64,000 nt of DNA from Tamlana crocina (GTDB lineage Bacteria > Bacteroidota > Bacteroidia > Flavobacteriales > Flavobacteriaceae). The DNA is taken from contig CP158972.1 in assembly GCA_040429635.1 (NCBI GenBank), forward strand, positions 1,498,001 through 1,562,000, given 5' to 3'. A model generated the notes under the pieces. The model saw only the letters and a program-made list of their open reading frames with translations. It did not search any database and was not told where the DNA came from. The stretch's first letter is position 1. Each line of letters begins with the position of its first letter. Of this stretch, positions 24,386 to 32,869 are shown one piece after another. A program made the position numbers and the translations under genes.

Positions 24386-25225
24386 TTAGTTGTTACCTGC
24401 AGCTAAATTTTTCATTTCTTTTTCGATCATATCGTAAAACTGATCGATTTTTGGTAATACCAAAATACGAGTACGTCTGTTTTTAGCTCTGTTTTCGGCA
24501 GTATCGTTATCTGCAACAGGTACGTAAGAACTACGTCCGGCAGCTACCAAACGGCCTGGGCTAACGCCTAATTCTTGTAGTTCTCTAACCACAGATGTAG
24601 CACGTTTTACACTTAAATCCCAGTTATCCAACAAGGGTGGCTTGCTGTAAGATCTGCTATCGGTGTGTCCTTCAACCATACATTCAAAATCTGGTTTTCC
24701 GTTAACAACTGTAGCAACTTTTCCTAAAACTTCTTTAGCTCTAGAGGTAACTAAGTAGCTTCCACTTTGGAATAAAAGTTTATCGGCAATAGAAATGTAA
24801 ACCACGCCTTTTTCAACGTTAACCTCAATATCTGGGTCGTTGATGCCAACCTCTCGCTTTAAGCTGGTTACTAAAGCTAAAGTAACACTGTCCTTTTTTG
24901 TAAGGGCGTCTTGTAAACGGGTGATTTTTAAATCTTTTTCTTTCATACTTTCTAAAGTCTTCTCAATGTTTGAAGCGCCTTTAGCAGTAAGTACTTGTAG
25001 GTTGTCGTTGTAGTTTCTTAAATCTTCAACTTGCTCTTCCAAAGCTTGAGATCTGGCGGTAGCGGAAGCTCTTTCTTCCAAGCAAGAGTTTAATTTAACC
25101 GTAGCAGAATTTAAAAGGTCTTGAGTTTCCTTTTGTTTGGCTTGAAGATCGGTATATAATTTTTTTGATACACATGAACTTAAGAATATCATTGAAGATA
25201 CACTAAGCAATAAAATTTTTCTCAT
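24386..25225 (-). CDS. OmpA-family peptidoglycan-binding lipoprotein
   Basis: A 279-aa lipoprotein when started at the ATG at 25225, where the signal MRKILLLSVSSMIFLSSC begins; an ATG at 25318 would place 31 extra residues in front of a signal peptide, so it is rejected. After the lipid Cys18, a coiled-coil-like region (about 30-130, KQKETQDLLNSATVKL, LEEQVEDLRNYNDNL, ITRLQDALTKKD) leads to an OmpA C-terminal domain (about 150-265). This domain carries the peptidoglycan pattern VEGHTDSRSY, NWDLSVKRATSVVREL and NRAKNRRTRILVLPK. It should tether the outer membrane to the cell wall. A minus-strand TAnnTTTG box is at 25265-25272. Confidence 0.9.
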   Translation of the reverse strand: MRKILLLSVSSMIFLSSCVSKKLYTDLQAKQKETQDLLNSATVKLNSCLEERASATARSQALEEQVEDLRNYNDNLQVLTAKGASNIEKTLESMKEKDLKITRLQDALTKKDSVTLALVTSLKREVGINDPDIEVNVEKGVVYISIADKLLFQSGSYLVTSRAKEVLGKVATVVNGKPDFECMVEGHTDSRSYSKPPLLDNWDLSVKRATSVVRELQELGVSPGRLVAAGRSSYVPVADNDTAENRAKNRRTRILVLPKIDQFYDMIEKEMKNLAAGNN

Positions 25226-25401
25226 AATTATTAAAGGATTAATATTTCGTGTTAATTGTTTCAACAAAAATATACAAAAAACGCGCCATTTAAAGTTTTT
25301 AACAAAATTTTTACGCATTAATGGGCTGCTTTCCGAATAAGAAATTATTAATGTGCGAATACTATTAAATAATTGACGGTTTACTTCGTGTCAAACCCTT
25401 T

Positions 25402-26391
25402 TTAAGGCTTTTTATAATATTTGTTTCCTTTGATGAAATAGCTGAAAACAATCGAAGTTTTTTGGTAATATTTAGTTTTGGTTACAGTTGCTTTTCTTTG
25501 TTGTAGTAGCCTCCCTAGACTTTTATAAAAACTAAAATGTGCTTTTAAAATTGAAAAGAGGTGCCGTGGCTTTTGCTCCAATAGAAATTTCATTCCTGCC
25601 ACGCCGTCAAGAATTAGGCGAACTCCAATTTTTACAAGAATAGGGCTAGTCGCATTTTTGGTCAAGGCAAATAGACTGTTCCGGAAATTTAAAAACGTTT
25701 TTTTGGGGTTGGAATTGCTTAACGTGGCTCCACCAACATGATAAACCGCTGAAGCGCCTACATATTTTACTGAATAACCTAGGTTTTTGGCCCGCCAACA
25801 CAAATCGATTTCTTCCATGTGGGCAAAAAAATGTTCGTCAAAGCCGTTTAATTCATCAAACACATGGCTTCTCACAAACAGACAGGCACCTGAGGCCCAA
25901 AAAATTTCGGAAACGTCGTCATACTGTCCCGAATCTTTTTCAACAGTATTAAAAATACGTCCACGGCAATACGGATAACCAAATTTATCGATAAAACCTC
26001 CAGCAGCACCGGCATATTCAAAATGGTCTTTCTTTTTGAAATCCAATAATTTGGGTTGGATAATGGCTGTGTTGGGGTGCGTTTTAAAAGTATCTATTAC
26101 AGGTTGCAACCAATTTTGGGTTACTTCCACATCGCTGTTCAATAGACAGAACACATCAGCTTCAACATGCTTCAGAGCATCGTTGTAACCTTTGGCATAC
26201 CCCCCATTTTCGGCATTTTTTATAATTTTTACTGATGGAAATTCTTTTTCAACAAAAGCCACGGAATCGTCGGTCGAGGCATTGTCGGCCACATAAACCG
26301 TGGCTTCTTTTGAATGCTCAACCACCGAAGGCAAAAACTGCTCCAATAGCGCTTTTCCATTCCAATTTAATATAACAATGGCAATGTTCAT
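25402..26391 (-). CDS. Family 2 glycosyltransferase
   Basis: A 329-aa GT-A-fold enzyme (about residues 1-240) with a C-terminal tail (about 250-329) that is amphipathic and basic. Motifs: IAIVILNWNGKALLEQFLPSV (nucleotide-binding start), YVADNASTDDSV (Asp), FCLLNSDVEV in place of the usual D-x-D, and the acceptor-side IFWASGACLFVRSHVFDELNGFDEHFFAHMEEIDLCWRAK. The last block is the rhamnosyl/dTDP-sugar transferase type. It probably adds a sugar in surface-polysaccharide synthesis, but the donor is unknown. Its start overlaps the HsdR_N gene stop (ATGA), so the two are translationally coupled. Confidence 0.88.
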   Translation of the reverse strand: MNIAIVILNWNGKALLEQFLPSVVEHSKEATVYVADNASTDDSVAFVEKEFPSVKIIKNAENGGYAKGYNDALKHVEADVFCLLNSDVEVTQNWLQPVIDTFKTHPNTAIIQPKLLDFKKKDHFEYAGAAGGFIDKFGYPYCRGRIFNTVEKDSGQYDDVSEIFWASGACLFVRSHVFDELNGFDEHFFAHMEEIDLCWRAKNLGYSVKYVGASAVYHVGGATLSNSNPKKTFLNFRNSLFALTKNATSPILVKIGVRLILDGVAGMKFLLEQKPRHLFSILKAHFSFYKSLGRLLQQRKATVTKTKYYQKTSIVFSYFIKGNKYYKKP

Positions 26392-26834
26392 GGGGTATAA
26401 TCGGGGATATTTTTTAAGAATTGGTAGCGTTCGTTTTCAAAATCCATTTGGCAAAAATAATGATTCAGTCCGTTGGTGACCATTAAATAAGTGGCATTCA
26501 ATTCTAAATTATACCGCGCAATTTGGTCGAACGTAGATTGGTCAATAGTAACGGAAGGCGCTTTGCATTCCACAATTAAATGGATACTTCCGTTGGGGTT
26601 GAACACCACAATGTCGTAACGTTTTTTCAAATTGTTGATGGTCAGCTCTTTTTCAACGTTAATCAACGATTTTGGAAAACTTTTCCCTTCAATAAGATAT
26701 TGGATGCAATGCTGCCTTACCCATTCTTCGGGTTGCAAAACCACGAACTTTTTACGGATACCATCAAAAATAGAAACTTTATTTTCTTTATTTTTGAATC
26801 GAAATGAATACTGCGGAAAATTGAGTGCTTGCAA
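26388..26834 (-). CDS. Stand-alone HsdR N-terminal-like domain protein (PD-(D/E)xK fold)
   Basis: A 148-aa protein equal to the N-terminal nuclease domain of type I restriction HsdR (HSDR_N_2). The nuclease core is visible as a metal Asp in KKRYDIVVFNPNG followed by ECK in HLIVECKAPS (pattern D-x17-E-x-K), so an active site is plausible. C-terminal to it, IARYNLELNATYLMVTNGLNHYFCQMD is typical of this family. No HsdM, HsdS or helicase part is in the window, so it is not a restriction system here. In many flavobacteria the same gene sits beside holA, as here (divergent, 128 bases apart), which suggests a housekeeping role. Confidence 0.85.
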   Translation of the reverse strand: MQALNFPQYSFRFKNKENKVSIFDGIRKKFVVLQPEEWVRQHCIQYLIEGKSFPKSLINVEKELTINNLKKRYDIVVFNPNGSIHLIVECKAPSVTIDQSTFDQIARYNLELNATYLMVTNGLNHYFCQMDFENERYQFLKNIPDYTP

Positions 26835-26962
26835 AAGTTGTTGCGTTTATTTTTCAAAGTTAAACTACAGAACAGTAAATACCAATTTATGGTGATAAAT
26901 TCCACGGATACCGTTTTGTTCCATTTGGGATTTTGTGATTAAGATTTGATATTTTAGAAGAT

Positions 26963-27967
26963 TTGGACGAAGTAAAACAGTTGGTTACCGACATAAAAAA
27001 CAGAAAACTGAAACCTATTTATTTTTTAATGGGCGAAGAGCCCTATTATATAGACCGGATTTCAGATTTTATTGAAGATACCGTTTTAAGCGAGGAAGAG
27101 CGGGGTTTTAATCAAATGGTGCTCTACGGTCGCGATGTTGCCGTTGAGGATATTGTGGGCCATGCCAAGCGTTTCCCGATGATGGCCGAATACCAAGTGG
27201 TGATTATAAAAGAGGCACAAGATTTGTCGCGAACCATCGAAAAATTGGCTAAATATGCCGAAAATCCTCAGCCCACAACAGTTTTGGTGGTAAACTATAA
27301 GTATAAAAGAATTGATAAACGGAAGGCACTTTATAAAACCCTTAAAAAAACTGGGGTAGTTTACGAAAGTAAAAAGCTTTATGAAAATCAGGTGGCCGAT
27401 TGGATCCGCCGCGTATTATCGCCTAAAAAATATGATATATCCCCAAAAGCTGCTCAAATGTTGGTGGAATTTTTGGGCACCGATTTGAGCAAGATTAACA
27501 ATGAACTTGAGAAACTTCAAATCATTCTGCCGAAAGGCACGCAGATTACTCCCGAGCACATAGAAGAAAACATTGGGATAAGTAAGGATTATAACAATTT
27601 TGAGCTTCGGAAGGCCGTAGGCGAACGAAATGCAGCTAAAGCGTTTAAAATTGTAAAGTATTTTGGTGAAAACCCAAAGGATAACCCCATGGTTGTAACG
27701 GTATCTCTGTTATTCAATTTCTTTTCGCAACTGTTGCAGTTTCATGGATTGAAGGATAAGTCACCTCGCAGTGTAGCTTCAGCGCTAAAAATCAATCCTT
27801 ATTTTGTAAACGAATATATTGATGCGGCACGAAATTACCCTATGCGGAAAGTCAGTATGGTAGTGGCTACCCTAAGAGAGTTTGATGTTAAAGGAAAAGG
27901 GGTAGGCGCCAATGCAGTACCGCAGGGCGATTTGTTAAAGGAACTTTTGGTTCGTATTTTAAATTAA
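26963..27967 (+). CDS. holA: DNA polymerase III delta subunit
   Basis: A 334-aa AAA+-fold clamp loader subunit that opens the sliding clamp. Visible family blocks: VKQLVTDIKNRKLKPIYFLMGEEPYYIDRI at the N-terminus, RRFPM-like AKRFPMMAEYQVVII, and the C-terminal collar (KDNPMVVTVSLLFNFFSQLLQFHGLK). The start is TTG at 26963, since DEVKQLV begins the homology and no in-frame ATG precedes it. It sits in front of ung with a 4-base gap, so these replication and repair genes share a transcript. Confidence 0.93.
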   Translation: MDEVKQLVTDIKNRKLKPIYFLMGEEPYYIDRISDFIEDTVLSEEERGFNQMVLYGRDVAVEDIVGHAKRFPMMAEYQVVIIKEAQDLSRTIEKLAKYAENPQPTTVLVVNYKYKRIDKRKALYKTLKKTGVVYESKKLYENQVADWIRRVLSPKKYDISPKAAQMLVEFLGTDLSKINNELEKLQIILPKGTQITPEHIEENIGISKDYNNFELRKAVGERNAAKAFKIVKYFGENPKDNPMVVTVSLLFNFFSQLLQFHGLKDKSPRSVASALKINPYFVNEYIDAARNYPMRKVSMVVATLREFDVKGKGVGANAVPQGDLLKELLVRILN

Positions 27968-27971
27968 TTTT

Positions 27972-28637
27972 ATGGATGTTACTATTCACGAGAGTTGGAA
28001 ACCTCATTTACAAGAGGAATTCGGTAAACCTTACTTTAATAACCTAGCGGAGTTTGTAAAAGCAGAGTATAAAAAACATCAATGTTTTCCACCAGGACCT
28101 GAAATTTTTAACGCGTTTAACCATTGCCATTTTGACGACGTAAAAGTGGTGATTATTGGTCAGGACCCCTATCACGGACCCGGCCAAGCCAATGGCTTAT
28201 GTTTTTCGGTAGCCGATGGTGTTTCACATCCACCTTCACTTATTAATATTTTTAAAGAGATAGAAACCGATTTGGGTGTAGCATATCCAACCAGTGGTAA
28301 TTTAGAGCGTTGGGCGAAGCAAGGGGTGCTATTGCTAAACGCTACTTTAACGGTTAGAGCACATCAAGCGGGAAGCCATCAAAATAAAGGCTGGGAAACC
28401 TTTACCGATGCCGTGATTAAATTAATAAGTTCAGAGAAAGAGAATGTGGTGTTCTTGCTTTGGGGCGGATTTGCCAAGAAAAAAGCAAAATTAATTGATG
28501 CTAAAAAGCATAATATTTTAAACTCTGGTCATCCTTCACCTTTAAGTGCTAATAGGGGGTACTGGTTTGGAAATAAGCACTTTAGTTTGGCTAACCAATA
28601 CTTAGAATCAAAAGGAAAGGCGAAAGTGAATTGGTAG
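27972..28637 (+). CDS. ung: Uracil-DNA glycosylase
   Basis: A 221-aa family 1 enzyme that removes uracil from DNA. The catalytic water-activating motif GQDPYHGPGQANGLCFSV (Asp at about 65), the uracil-binding region LLLNATLTVRAHQAGSHQNKGW, and the DNA-intercalation motif SGHPSPLSANRGYWFGN are intact. The N-terminus IHESWKPHLQEEFGKPYF is as in other bacterial Ung proteins. A weak inverted repeat at 28651-28673 may terminate the holA-ung transcript. Confidence 0.96.
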   Translation: MDVTIHESWKPHLQEEFGKPYFNNLAEFVKAEYKKHQCFPPGPEIFNAFNHCHFDDVKVVIIGQDPYHGPGQANGLCFSVADGVSHPPSLINIFKEIETDLGVAYPTSGNLERWAKQGVLLLNATLTVRAHQAGSHQNKGWETFTDAVIKLISSEKENVVFLLWGGFAKKKAKLIDAKKHNILNSGHPSPLSANRGYWFGNKHFSLANQYLESKGKAKVNW

Positions 28638-28704
28638 GCACACAAAAAGTCACTACTTATTGGTTAAGAAGTGTTATTCAGAATAATAATACTTGCAGGT
28701 AAAA

Positions 28705-28866
28705 TTAACTGCCAGTAGGAGCAAGTATTACAGGTTCGTTTTCAATTCTAAAAACAACAGGTTGTTTAGATGTTGTTTTGTTTGGGGTTTTGTTGCAACT
28801 AAATCTTAACAATAAAAAATTAATTGAAACAAGAACAGCAAGAATCAGGGTAATTGTTAAAATCAT
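28705..28866 (-). CDS. 53-aa single-span membrane protein
   Basis: A short frame from ATG at 28866 to TAA at 28705. The product begins with a hydrophobic helix (about 2-20, ILTITLILAVLVSINFLLL), followed by a Cys-containing RFSCNKTP segment and a polar tail ending QPVVFRIENEPVILAPTGS. Continuous hydrophobic N-terminus, normal codon use and a clear start and stop support a real gene that length filters miss. It could be a small inner-membrane protein or a signal-anchored peptide. No named family is known to me. It is antisense to, and between, the ung and menB transcription units. Confidence 0.6.
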   Translation of the reverse strand: MILTITLILAVLVSINFLLLRFSCNKTPNKTTSKQPVVFRIENEPVILAPTGS

Positions 28867-29292
28867 AGGCTATTGGGGTTAGTTTTATAATTTTCGGCAA
28901 AATACAAATAATTTCGTCGAAAAACAACTTTTATGTTAATTACATGTAATATTAATATTATTACGGTGTAAAATTAATAATAAATAGGCTACACGGCAAT
29001 ACGCATATCTACTTACTTTTGCATTTTTATGTTTTACCAAAACTTTACAGGCAAAAATTATCGATAAAGTAAATTCTTAACACTTTTTTTGTCATAAACG
29101 GGTGTATGGTTATTTCTAAAATAACTGACTTAGCAGTATTTTTTGAAGAAGGGAGGAATTTCTATAATTAGAAACGGTTTTTATTGGTAAAGTTGAAAAA
29201 TGCGTTGTTTTTTTAGCGGGGATTAGGGAATTTTTAATTTCTAAGGTTTCTTTTATCAATAAGCTGCAGGTTTCTTAAAATAAAATTTAATT
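28867..29292. other. 426-bp non-coding stretch upstream of menB
   Basis: No gene is seen here. It contains the palindromes ATTACATGTAAT (28939-28950) and AATATTAATATT (28948-28959), which overlap by three bases, and a TACTTTTG (-7-type) box at 29014-29021 that could start the menaquinone operon. No good -33 element precedes that box. The distance from this box to menB is nearly 300 bases, so a long leader is possible. Confidence 0.4.
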
Positions 29293-29313
29293 TTGGAGCA
29301 AATTAGTGTGATT

Positions 29314-30153
29314 ATGAATGAACCAAAGTGGATCAAAGCTAAAGATTACGAAGATATTACCTATGCAAAATGCAATGGTATTGCGAGAATTGCGTTTAAC
29401 AGACCAAATGTTAGAAATGCATTTCGTCCCAAAACCACCAGTGAATTGTACGATGCCTTTTACGACGCCAATGAAGATGTAAATATTGGTGTGGTGTTGT
29501 TGTCGGCTGAGGGTCCTTCAACTAAAGATGGTGTGTACTCGTTTTGTAGCGGGGGCGATCAAAAGGCTAGAGGGCATCAAGGGTATGTAGGTGAAGATGG
29601 CTATCACCGCTTGAATATATTAGAGGTACAGCGCCTAATCCGTTTTATGCCCAAGGCCGTTATTGCCGTGGTTCCGGGATGGGCTGTGGGTGGCGGCCAC
29701 AGTTTGCACGTGGTATGCGATTTAACTTTGGCCAGTAAAGAGCACGCTATTTTTAAACAAACCGATGCCGATGTTACCAGTTTTGATGGTGGCTATGGTT
29801 CGGCTTACTTGGCTAAAATGGTAGGCCAGAAAAAAGCACGTGAGATATTTTTCCTTGGAAGAAATTATTCGGCGCAAGAAGCTTTTGAAATGGGAATGGT
29901 AAATGCTGTGATTCCGCATGACGAATTAGAAAGTACTGCTTACGAATGGGCTCAGGAAATTTTAGCTAAATCTCCAACCTCTATAAAAATGCTCAAATTT
30001 GCGATGAATTTAACAGACGATGGTATGGTAGGCCAGCAGGTGTTTGCTGGTGAGGCTACACGATTGGCCTACATGACCGATGAAGCCAAAGAAGGGCGGA
30101 ATGCGTTTCTTGAAAAAAGAAAGCCTAACTTCGATAAAAAATGGATTCCATAA
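29314..30153 (+). CDS. menB: 1,4-dihydroxy-2-naphthoyl-CoA synthase
   Basis: A 279-aa enoyl-CoA hydratase-fold enzyme that closes the naphthoquinone ring in menaquinone synthesis. The ATG at 29314 begins the family N-terminus (MNEPKWIKAKDYEDITY); a TTG at 29293 would add seven residues. Strong motifs: FNRPNVRNAFRPKTTSEL, CSGGDQKARGHQGYVG (oxyanion-hole glycines), AVVPGWAVGGGHSLHVVCDLTLAS, TDADVTSFDGGYGSAYLA and the C-terminal KRKPNF. First gene of the cluster menB-menA-MBL-menC-CPBP-menE, overlapping menA by up to 13 bases. Confidence 0.96.
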   Translation: MNEPKWIKAKDYEDITYAKCNGIARIAFNRPNVRNAFRPKTTSELYDAFYDANEDVNIGVVLLSAEGPSTKDGVYSFCSGGDQKARGHQGYVGEDGYHRLNILEVQRLIRFMPKAVIAVVPGWAVGGGHSLHVVCDLTLASKEHAIFKQTDADVTSFDGGYGSAYLAKMVGQKKAREIFFLGRNYSAQEAFEMGMVNAVIPHDELESTAYEWAQEILAKSPTSIKMLKFAMNLTDDGMVGQQVFAGEATRLAYMTDEAKEGRNAFLEKRKPNFDKKWIP

Positions 30154-31055
30154 TGGAGAAGGTTTCTATTTGGCTTTCAGCCATGCGGCTTAGAACATTG
30201 CCGCTCTCCGTTTCTGGTATTATTTTAGCTTCCTGTCTGGCACATTATAATGGTGTTTTTCAATGGAGCATTTTTATATTGGCAATATTAACGACACTAA
30301 GCCTTCAAATCCTTTCCAATTTGGCAAACGATTATGGCGATGGCGTAAAAGGCACGGATAATAATGATAGGATTGGACCCGAACGTGCTTTGCAATCCGG
30401 AAAAATTACTTCAGAAAAACTATTCAATGCGATAAAAATCAATGTATTGGTGTGTGTTGGTTTGGCTGTTTTGCTCATTTTTACAGCATTTGGGGTAAAG
30501 TATTTATGGCACGCCTTGCTGTTCTTTTTATTAGGGGTAGGTGCGGTGGTTGCGGCTATGCGCTACACCATGGGCACAAAAGCCTATGGCTACCGGGGTC
30601 TGGGAGATGTTTTTGTGTTTGTCTTTTTCGGTTTGGTAAGTGTTATTGGTTGCTACGTACTTTATGCCAAAAAAATTGACCATGTTGTTTTTCTACCGGC
30701 CATAACCGTGGGACTTTTAAGTGTAGGGGTGTTGAACTTAAACAACATGCGCGATAGGCTATCTGATAAAAAGTCGAACAAAATTACTTTGGCTGTCAAG
30801 TTGGGTGAAAAATATGTAAAGATTTATCATAATGTATTGGTTTTATCCGCCATTTTGACTTCGGCCTTATTCGGTATTTTATATTATACATCGCCTTTCA
30901 ATTTAATATTTGTGGTGGCTTATGTACCGTTATTACTTCATTTAAAACAGGTTAACAGTAATACCGATCCCAAGCTTTTAGACCCCGAATTAAAAAAGTT
31001 GGCATTAACCACAGTTTTATTGGCAATATTAATGGGAGTGGGGCATTTGTTATAG
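30141..31055 (+). CDS. menA: 1,4-dihydroxy-2-naphthoate polyprenyltransferase
   Basis: A 304-aa inner-membrane UbiA-family enzyme with eight or nine transmembrane helices. It attaches the isoprenoid tail to DHNA. The first Asp-rich motif is NLANDYGDGVKGTDNNDRIGP and the second is NLNNMRDRLSDKKSNKITL. The ATG at 30141 overlaps the menB end; an alternative ATG at 30153 overlaps the menB TAA as TAATG. Either allows coupled translation; homology begins at about EKVSIWLSAMRLRTLPLSV, which fits both. Confidence 0.93.
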   Translation: MDSIMEKVSIWLSAMRLRTLPLSVSGIILASCLAHYNGVFQWSIFILAILTTLSLQILSNLANDYGDGVKGTDNNDRIGPERALQSGKITSEKLFNAIKINVLVCVGLAVLLIFTAFGVKYLWHALLFFLLGVGAVVAAMRYTMGTKAYGYRGLGDVFVFVFFGLVSVIGCYVLYAKKIDHVVFLPAITVGLLSVGVLNLNNMRDRLSDKKSNKITLAVKLGEKYVKIYHNVLVLSAILTSALFGILYYTSPFNLIFVVAYVPLLLHLKQVNSNTDPKLLDPELKKLALTTVLLAILMGVGHLL

Positions 31056-31132
31056 GATAATTTTGTAAATTCATGGTTTAAAATTGACACATGAAATGAG
31101 CGTGAATTTTATCGTTCATAAATTTTAAACAG

Positions 31133-31810
31133 ATGAAAATTACATTTTACGGACATGCTTCGTTAGGTATTCAAATTGATGATGTTAACGTACTAGTCGA
31201 TCCATTTATATCGCCAAACGAAAAGGCTTCGCATATTGATATTGACACTCTAGAGGCCGATTATATTTTAGTCACCCATGCCCACCAAGACCACATTGCC
31301 GATGTTGAGGCCATAGCCAAACGCACGAAAGCGGTAGTGGTTTCAAATTTTGAAATTGTTGGATATTTTGAAAAATTAGGTATTGAAGGTCACCCCATGA
31401 ACCATGGCGGAAAATGGGATTTTGAATTCGGAACCGTGAAGTACGTTAATGCGATACACACTTCTTCATTTCCTGATGGCAGCTATGGCGGACAACCTGG
31501 CGGTTTCGTTTTGGAAGGAGAACACAAAAACATTTATATCGCAGGCGATACGGCACTGACTTTCGATATGAAATTAATCCCCATGCAAACCCAGCTCGAT
31601 TTGGCCATTTTGCCCATTGGCGATAATTTTACCATGGGCGTTGATGATGCCATTCTAGCGAGCGATTTTGTAGAATGTAACAAAGTTATGGGCTATCACT
31701 ACGATACCTTTGGGTATATTGAAATTGACCACGAAGATGCTAAAAGGAAGTTTTTCGAGAAGGACAAAGATTTAATGCTTCTTGAAATTGGAGAACATAT
31801 AGAATTGTAA
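31133..31810 (+). CDS. Metallo-beta-lactamase-fold hydrolase in the menaquinone cluster
   Basis: A 225-aa MBL-fold protein of the UlaG/L-ascorbate lactonase-like group. Metal motif VTHAHQDHIADV (H-x-H-x-D-H), a third ligand region in NAIHTSSFPDGS, and the bridging Asp in IYIAGDTALT are all present. The N-terminus MKITFYGHASLGIQIDDVNVLVDPF is standard. It lies between menA and menC, and its stop is followed at once by the menC ATG (TAAATG), so it is co-transcribed. It has no established role in the pathway, but this position suggests a thioesterase- or hydrolase-like step; this is speculation. Confidence 0.88.
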   Translation: MKITFYGHASLGIQIDDVNVLVDPFISPNEKASHIDIDTLEADYILVTHAHQDHIADVEAIAKRTKAVVVSNFEIVGYFEKLGIEGHPMNHGGKWDFEFGTVKYVNAIHTSSFPDGSYGGQPGGFVLEGEHKNIYIAGDTALTFDMKLIPMQTQLDLAILPIGDNFTMGVDDAILASDFVECNKVMGYHYDTFGYIEIDHEDAKRKFFEKDKDLMLLEIGEHIEL

Positions 31811-32869
31811 ATGCTGAACGCCTCATATAAACCCCATACCTTAAACTTTAAAACACCCGGAGGCACTTCTCGCGGGGTGTTAAAAACGAAAGACACTTAT
31901 TTTTTAATTATAAACTCTGATGAAAAACAGGGGATTGGCGAATGTGCTTTGTTTAAAGGGCTTTCGGCCGATGATGTGCCTAATTATGAGGGGAAACTAA
32001 ATTGGGTTTGTGAAAACATCAATTTAGGACTGGAGACACTTTTGGCTTCTTTATCTGAATTTCCAAGTATTCAATTCGGATTGGAAACGGCATTCAAGTC
32101 TTTGGAAAGTCAGGACGCTTTTGAATTATTTCCTTCTAATTTTACGGATGACGAGGGTGCTATCCCTATCAACGGATTAATTTGGATGGGCAGCGAATCC
32201 TTTATGAAGCAACAAATGAAGGAAAAGATTGAAGCAGGCTTCAGCTGCATAAAAATGAAAATTGGCGCCATCGATTTTGAAACGGAATTGGGTTTACTGA
32301 AATCAATCCGCAAAGAATTCAGCTCAAAAGACATCGAACTTCGTGTAGACGCCAACGGAGCTTTTTCCCCTGAAAATGCTTTGGAAAAATTAAAACAGCT
32401 TTCAGAATTCGATTTGCATTCCATAGAGCAACCTATAAGGCAAGGCCAGTTTGAATTTATGACGGCATTGTGCGAAACCACCCCATTGCCCATTGCGCTC
32501 GATGAAGAACTTATCGGTGTTTTTTCAGAATCGGAAAAACAGAAACTACTACAAGTTATAAATCCACAGTATATCATTTTAAAACCCAGTTTGGTTGGTG
32601 GTTTCCGTGGAAGCGATACTTGGATAGAGTTAGCCAAAAAACAAAACATAGGTTGGTGGATTACCAGTGCTCTGGAAAGCAATATAGGGTTGAATGCCAT
32701 TGCACAATACACTTACACAAAGCACAGCAAAATGCCACAAGGTTTGGGCACGGGCGGATTGTTTACCAATAATTTTGAAAGTCCGTTGGAAGTTAAAAAA
32801 GGCACTTTGCAGTACGCCAAAAACAAACACTGGAATTTAAAATTTTTAAAAGAACAACTATGTATATAG
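31811..32869 (+). CDS. menC: o-Succinylbenzoate synthase
   Basis: A 352-aa enolase-superfamily enzyme that dehydrates SHCHC to o-succinylbenzoate. Visible catalytic scaffold: the Lys pair in CIKMKIGAIDF, metal ligands Asp in RVDANGAFS, Glu in SIEQPI, Asp in ALDEELIG, and the C-terminal catalytic Lys in YIILKPSLVGG. The capping N-terminal domain (about 1-110) and the TIM barrel (about 115-330) have normal lengths. It begins one base after the preceding stop and overlaps the CPBP gene by 10 bases. Confidence 0.94.
   Translation: MLNASYKPHTLNFKTPGGTSRGVLKTKDTYFLIINSDEKQGIGECALFKGLSADDVPNYEGKLNWVCENINLGLETLLASLSEFPSIQFGLETAFKSLESQDAFELFPSNFTDDEGAIPINGLIWMGSESFMKQQMKEKIEAGFSCIKMKIGAIDFETELGLLKSIRKEFSSKDIELRVDANGAFSPENALEKLKQLSEFDLHSIEQPIRQGQFEFMTALCETTPLPIALDEELIGVFSESEKQKLLQVINPQYIILKPSLVGGFRGSDTWIELAKKQNIGWWITSALESNIGLNAIAQYTYTKHSKMPQGLGTGGLFTNNFESPLEVKKGTLQYAKNKHWNLKFLKEQLCI

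Noticed and set aside
24386-25318. 310-aa version of the OmpA-family protein
   Set aside because: It would place 31 residues before a complete lipoprotein signal; the ATG at 25225 is the sensible start.
26388-26834. Possible type I restriction system
   Set aside because: Only the HsdR N-terminal-like domain is present, with no HsdM, HsdS or helicase part within the window.
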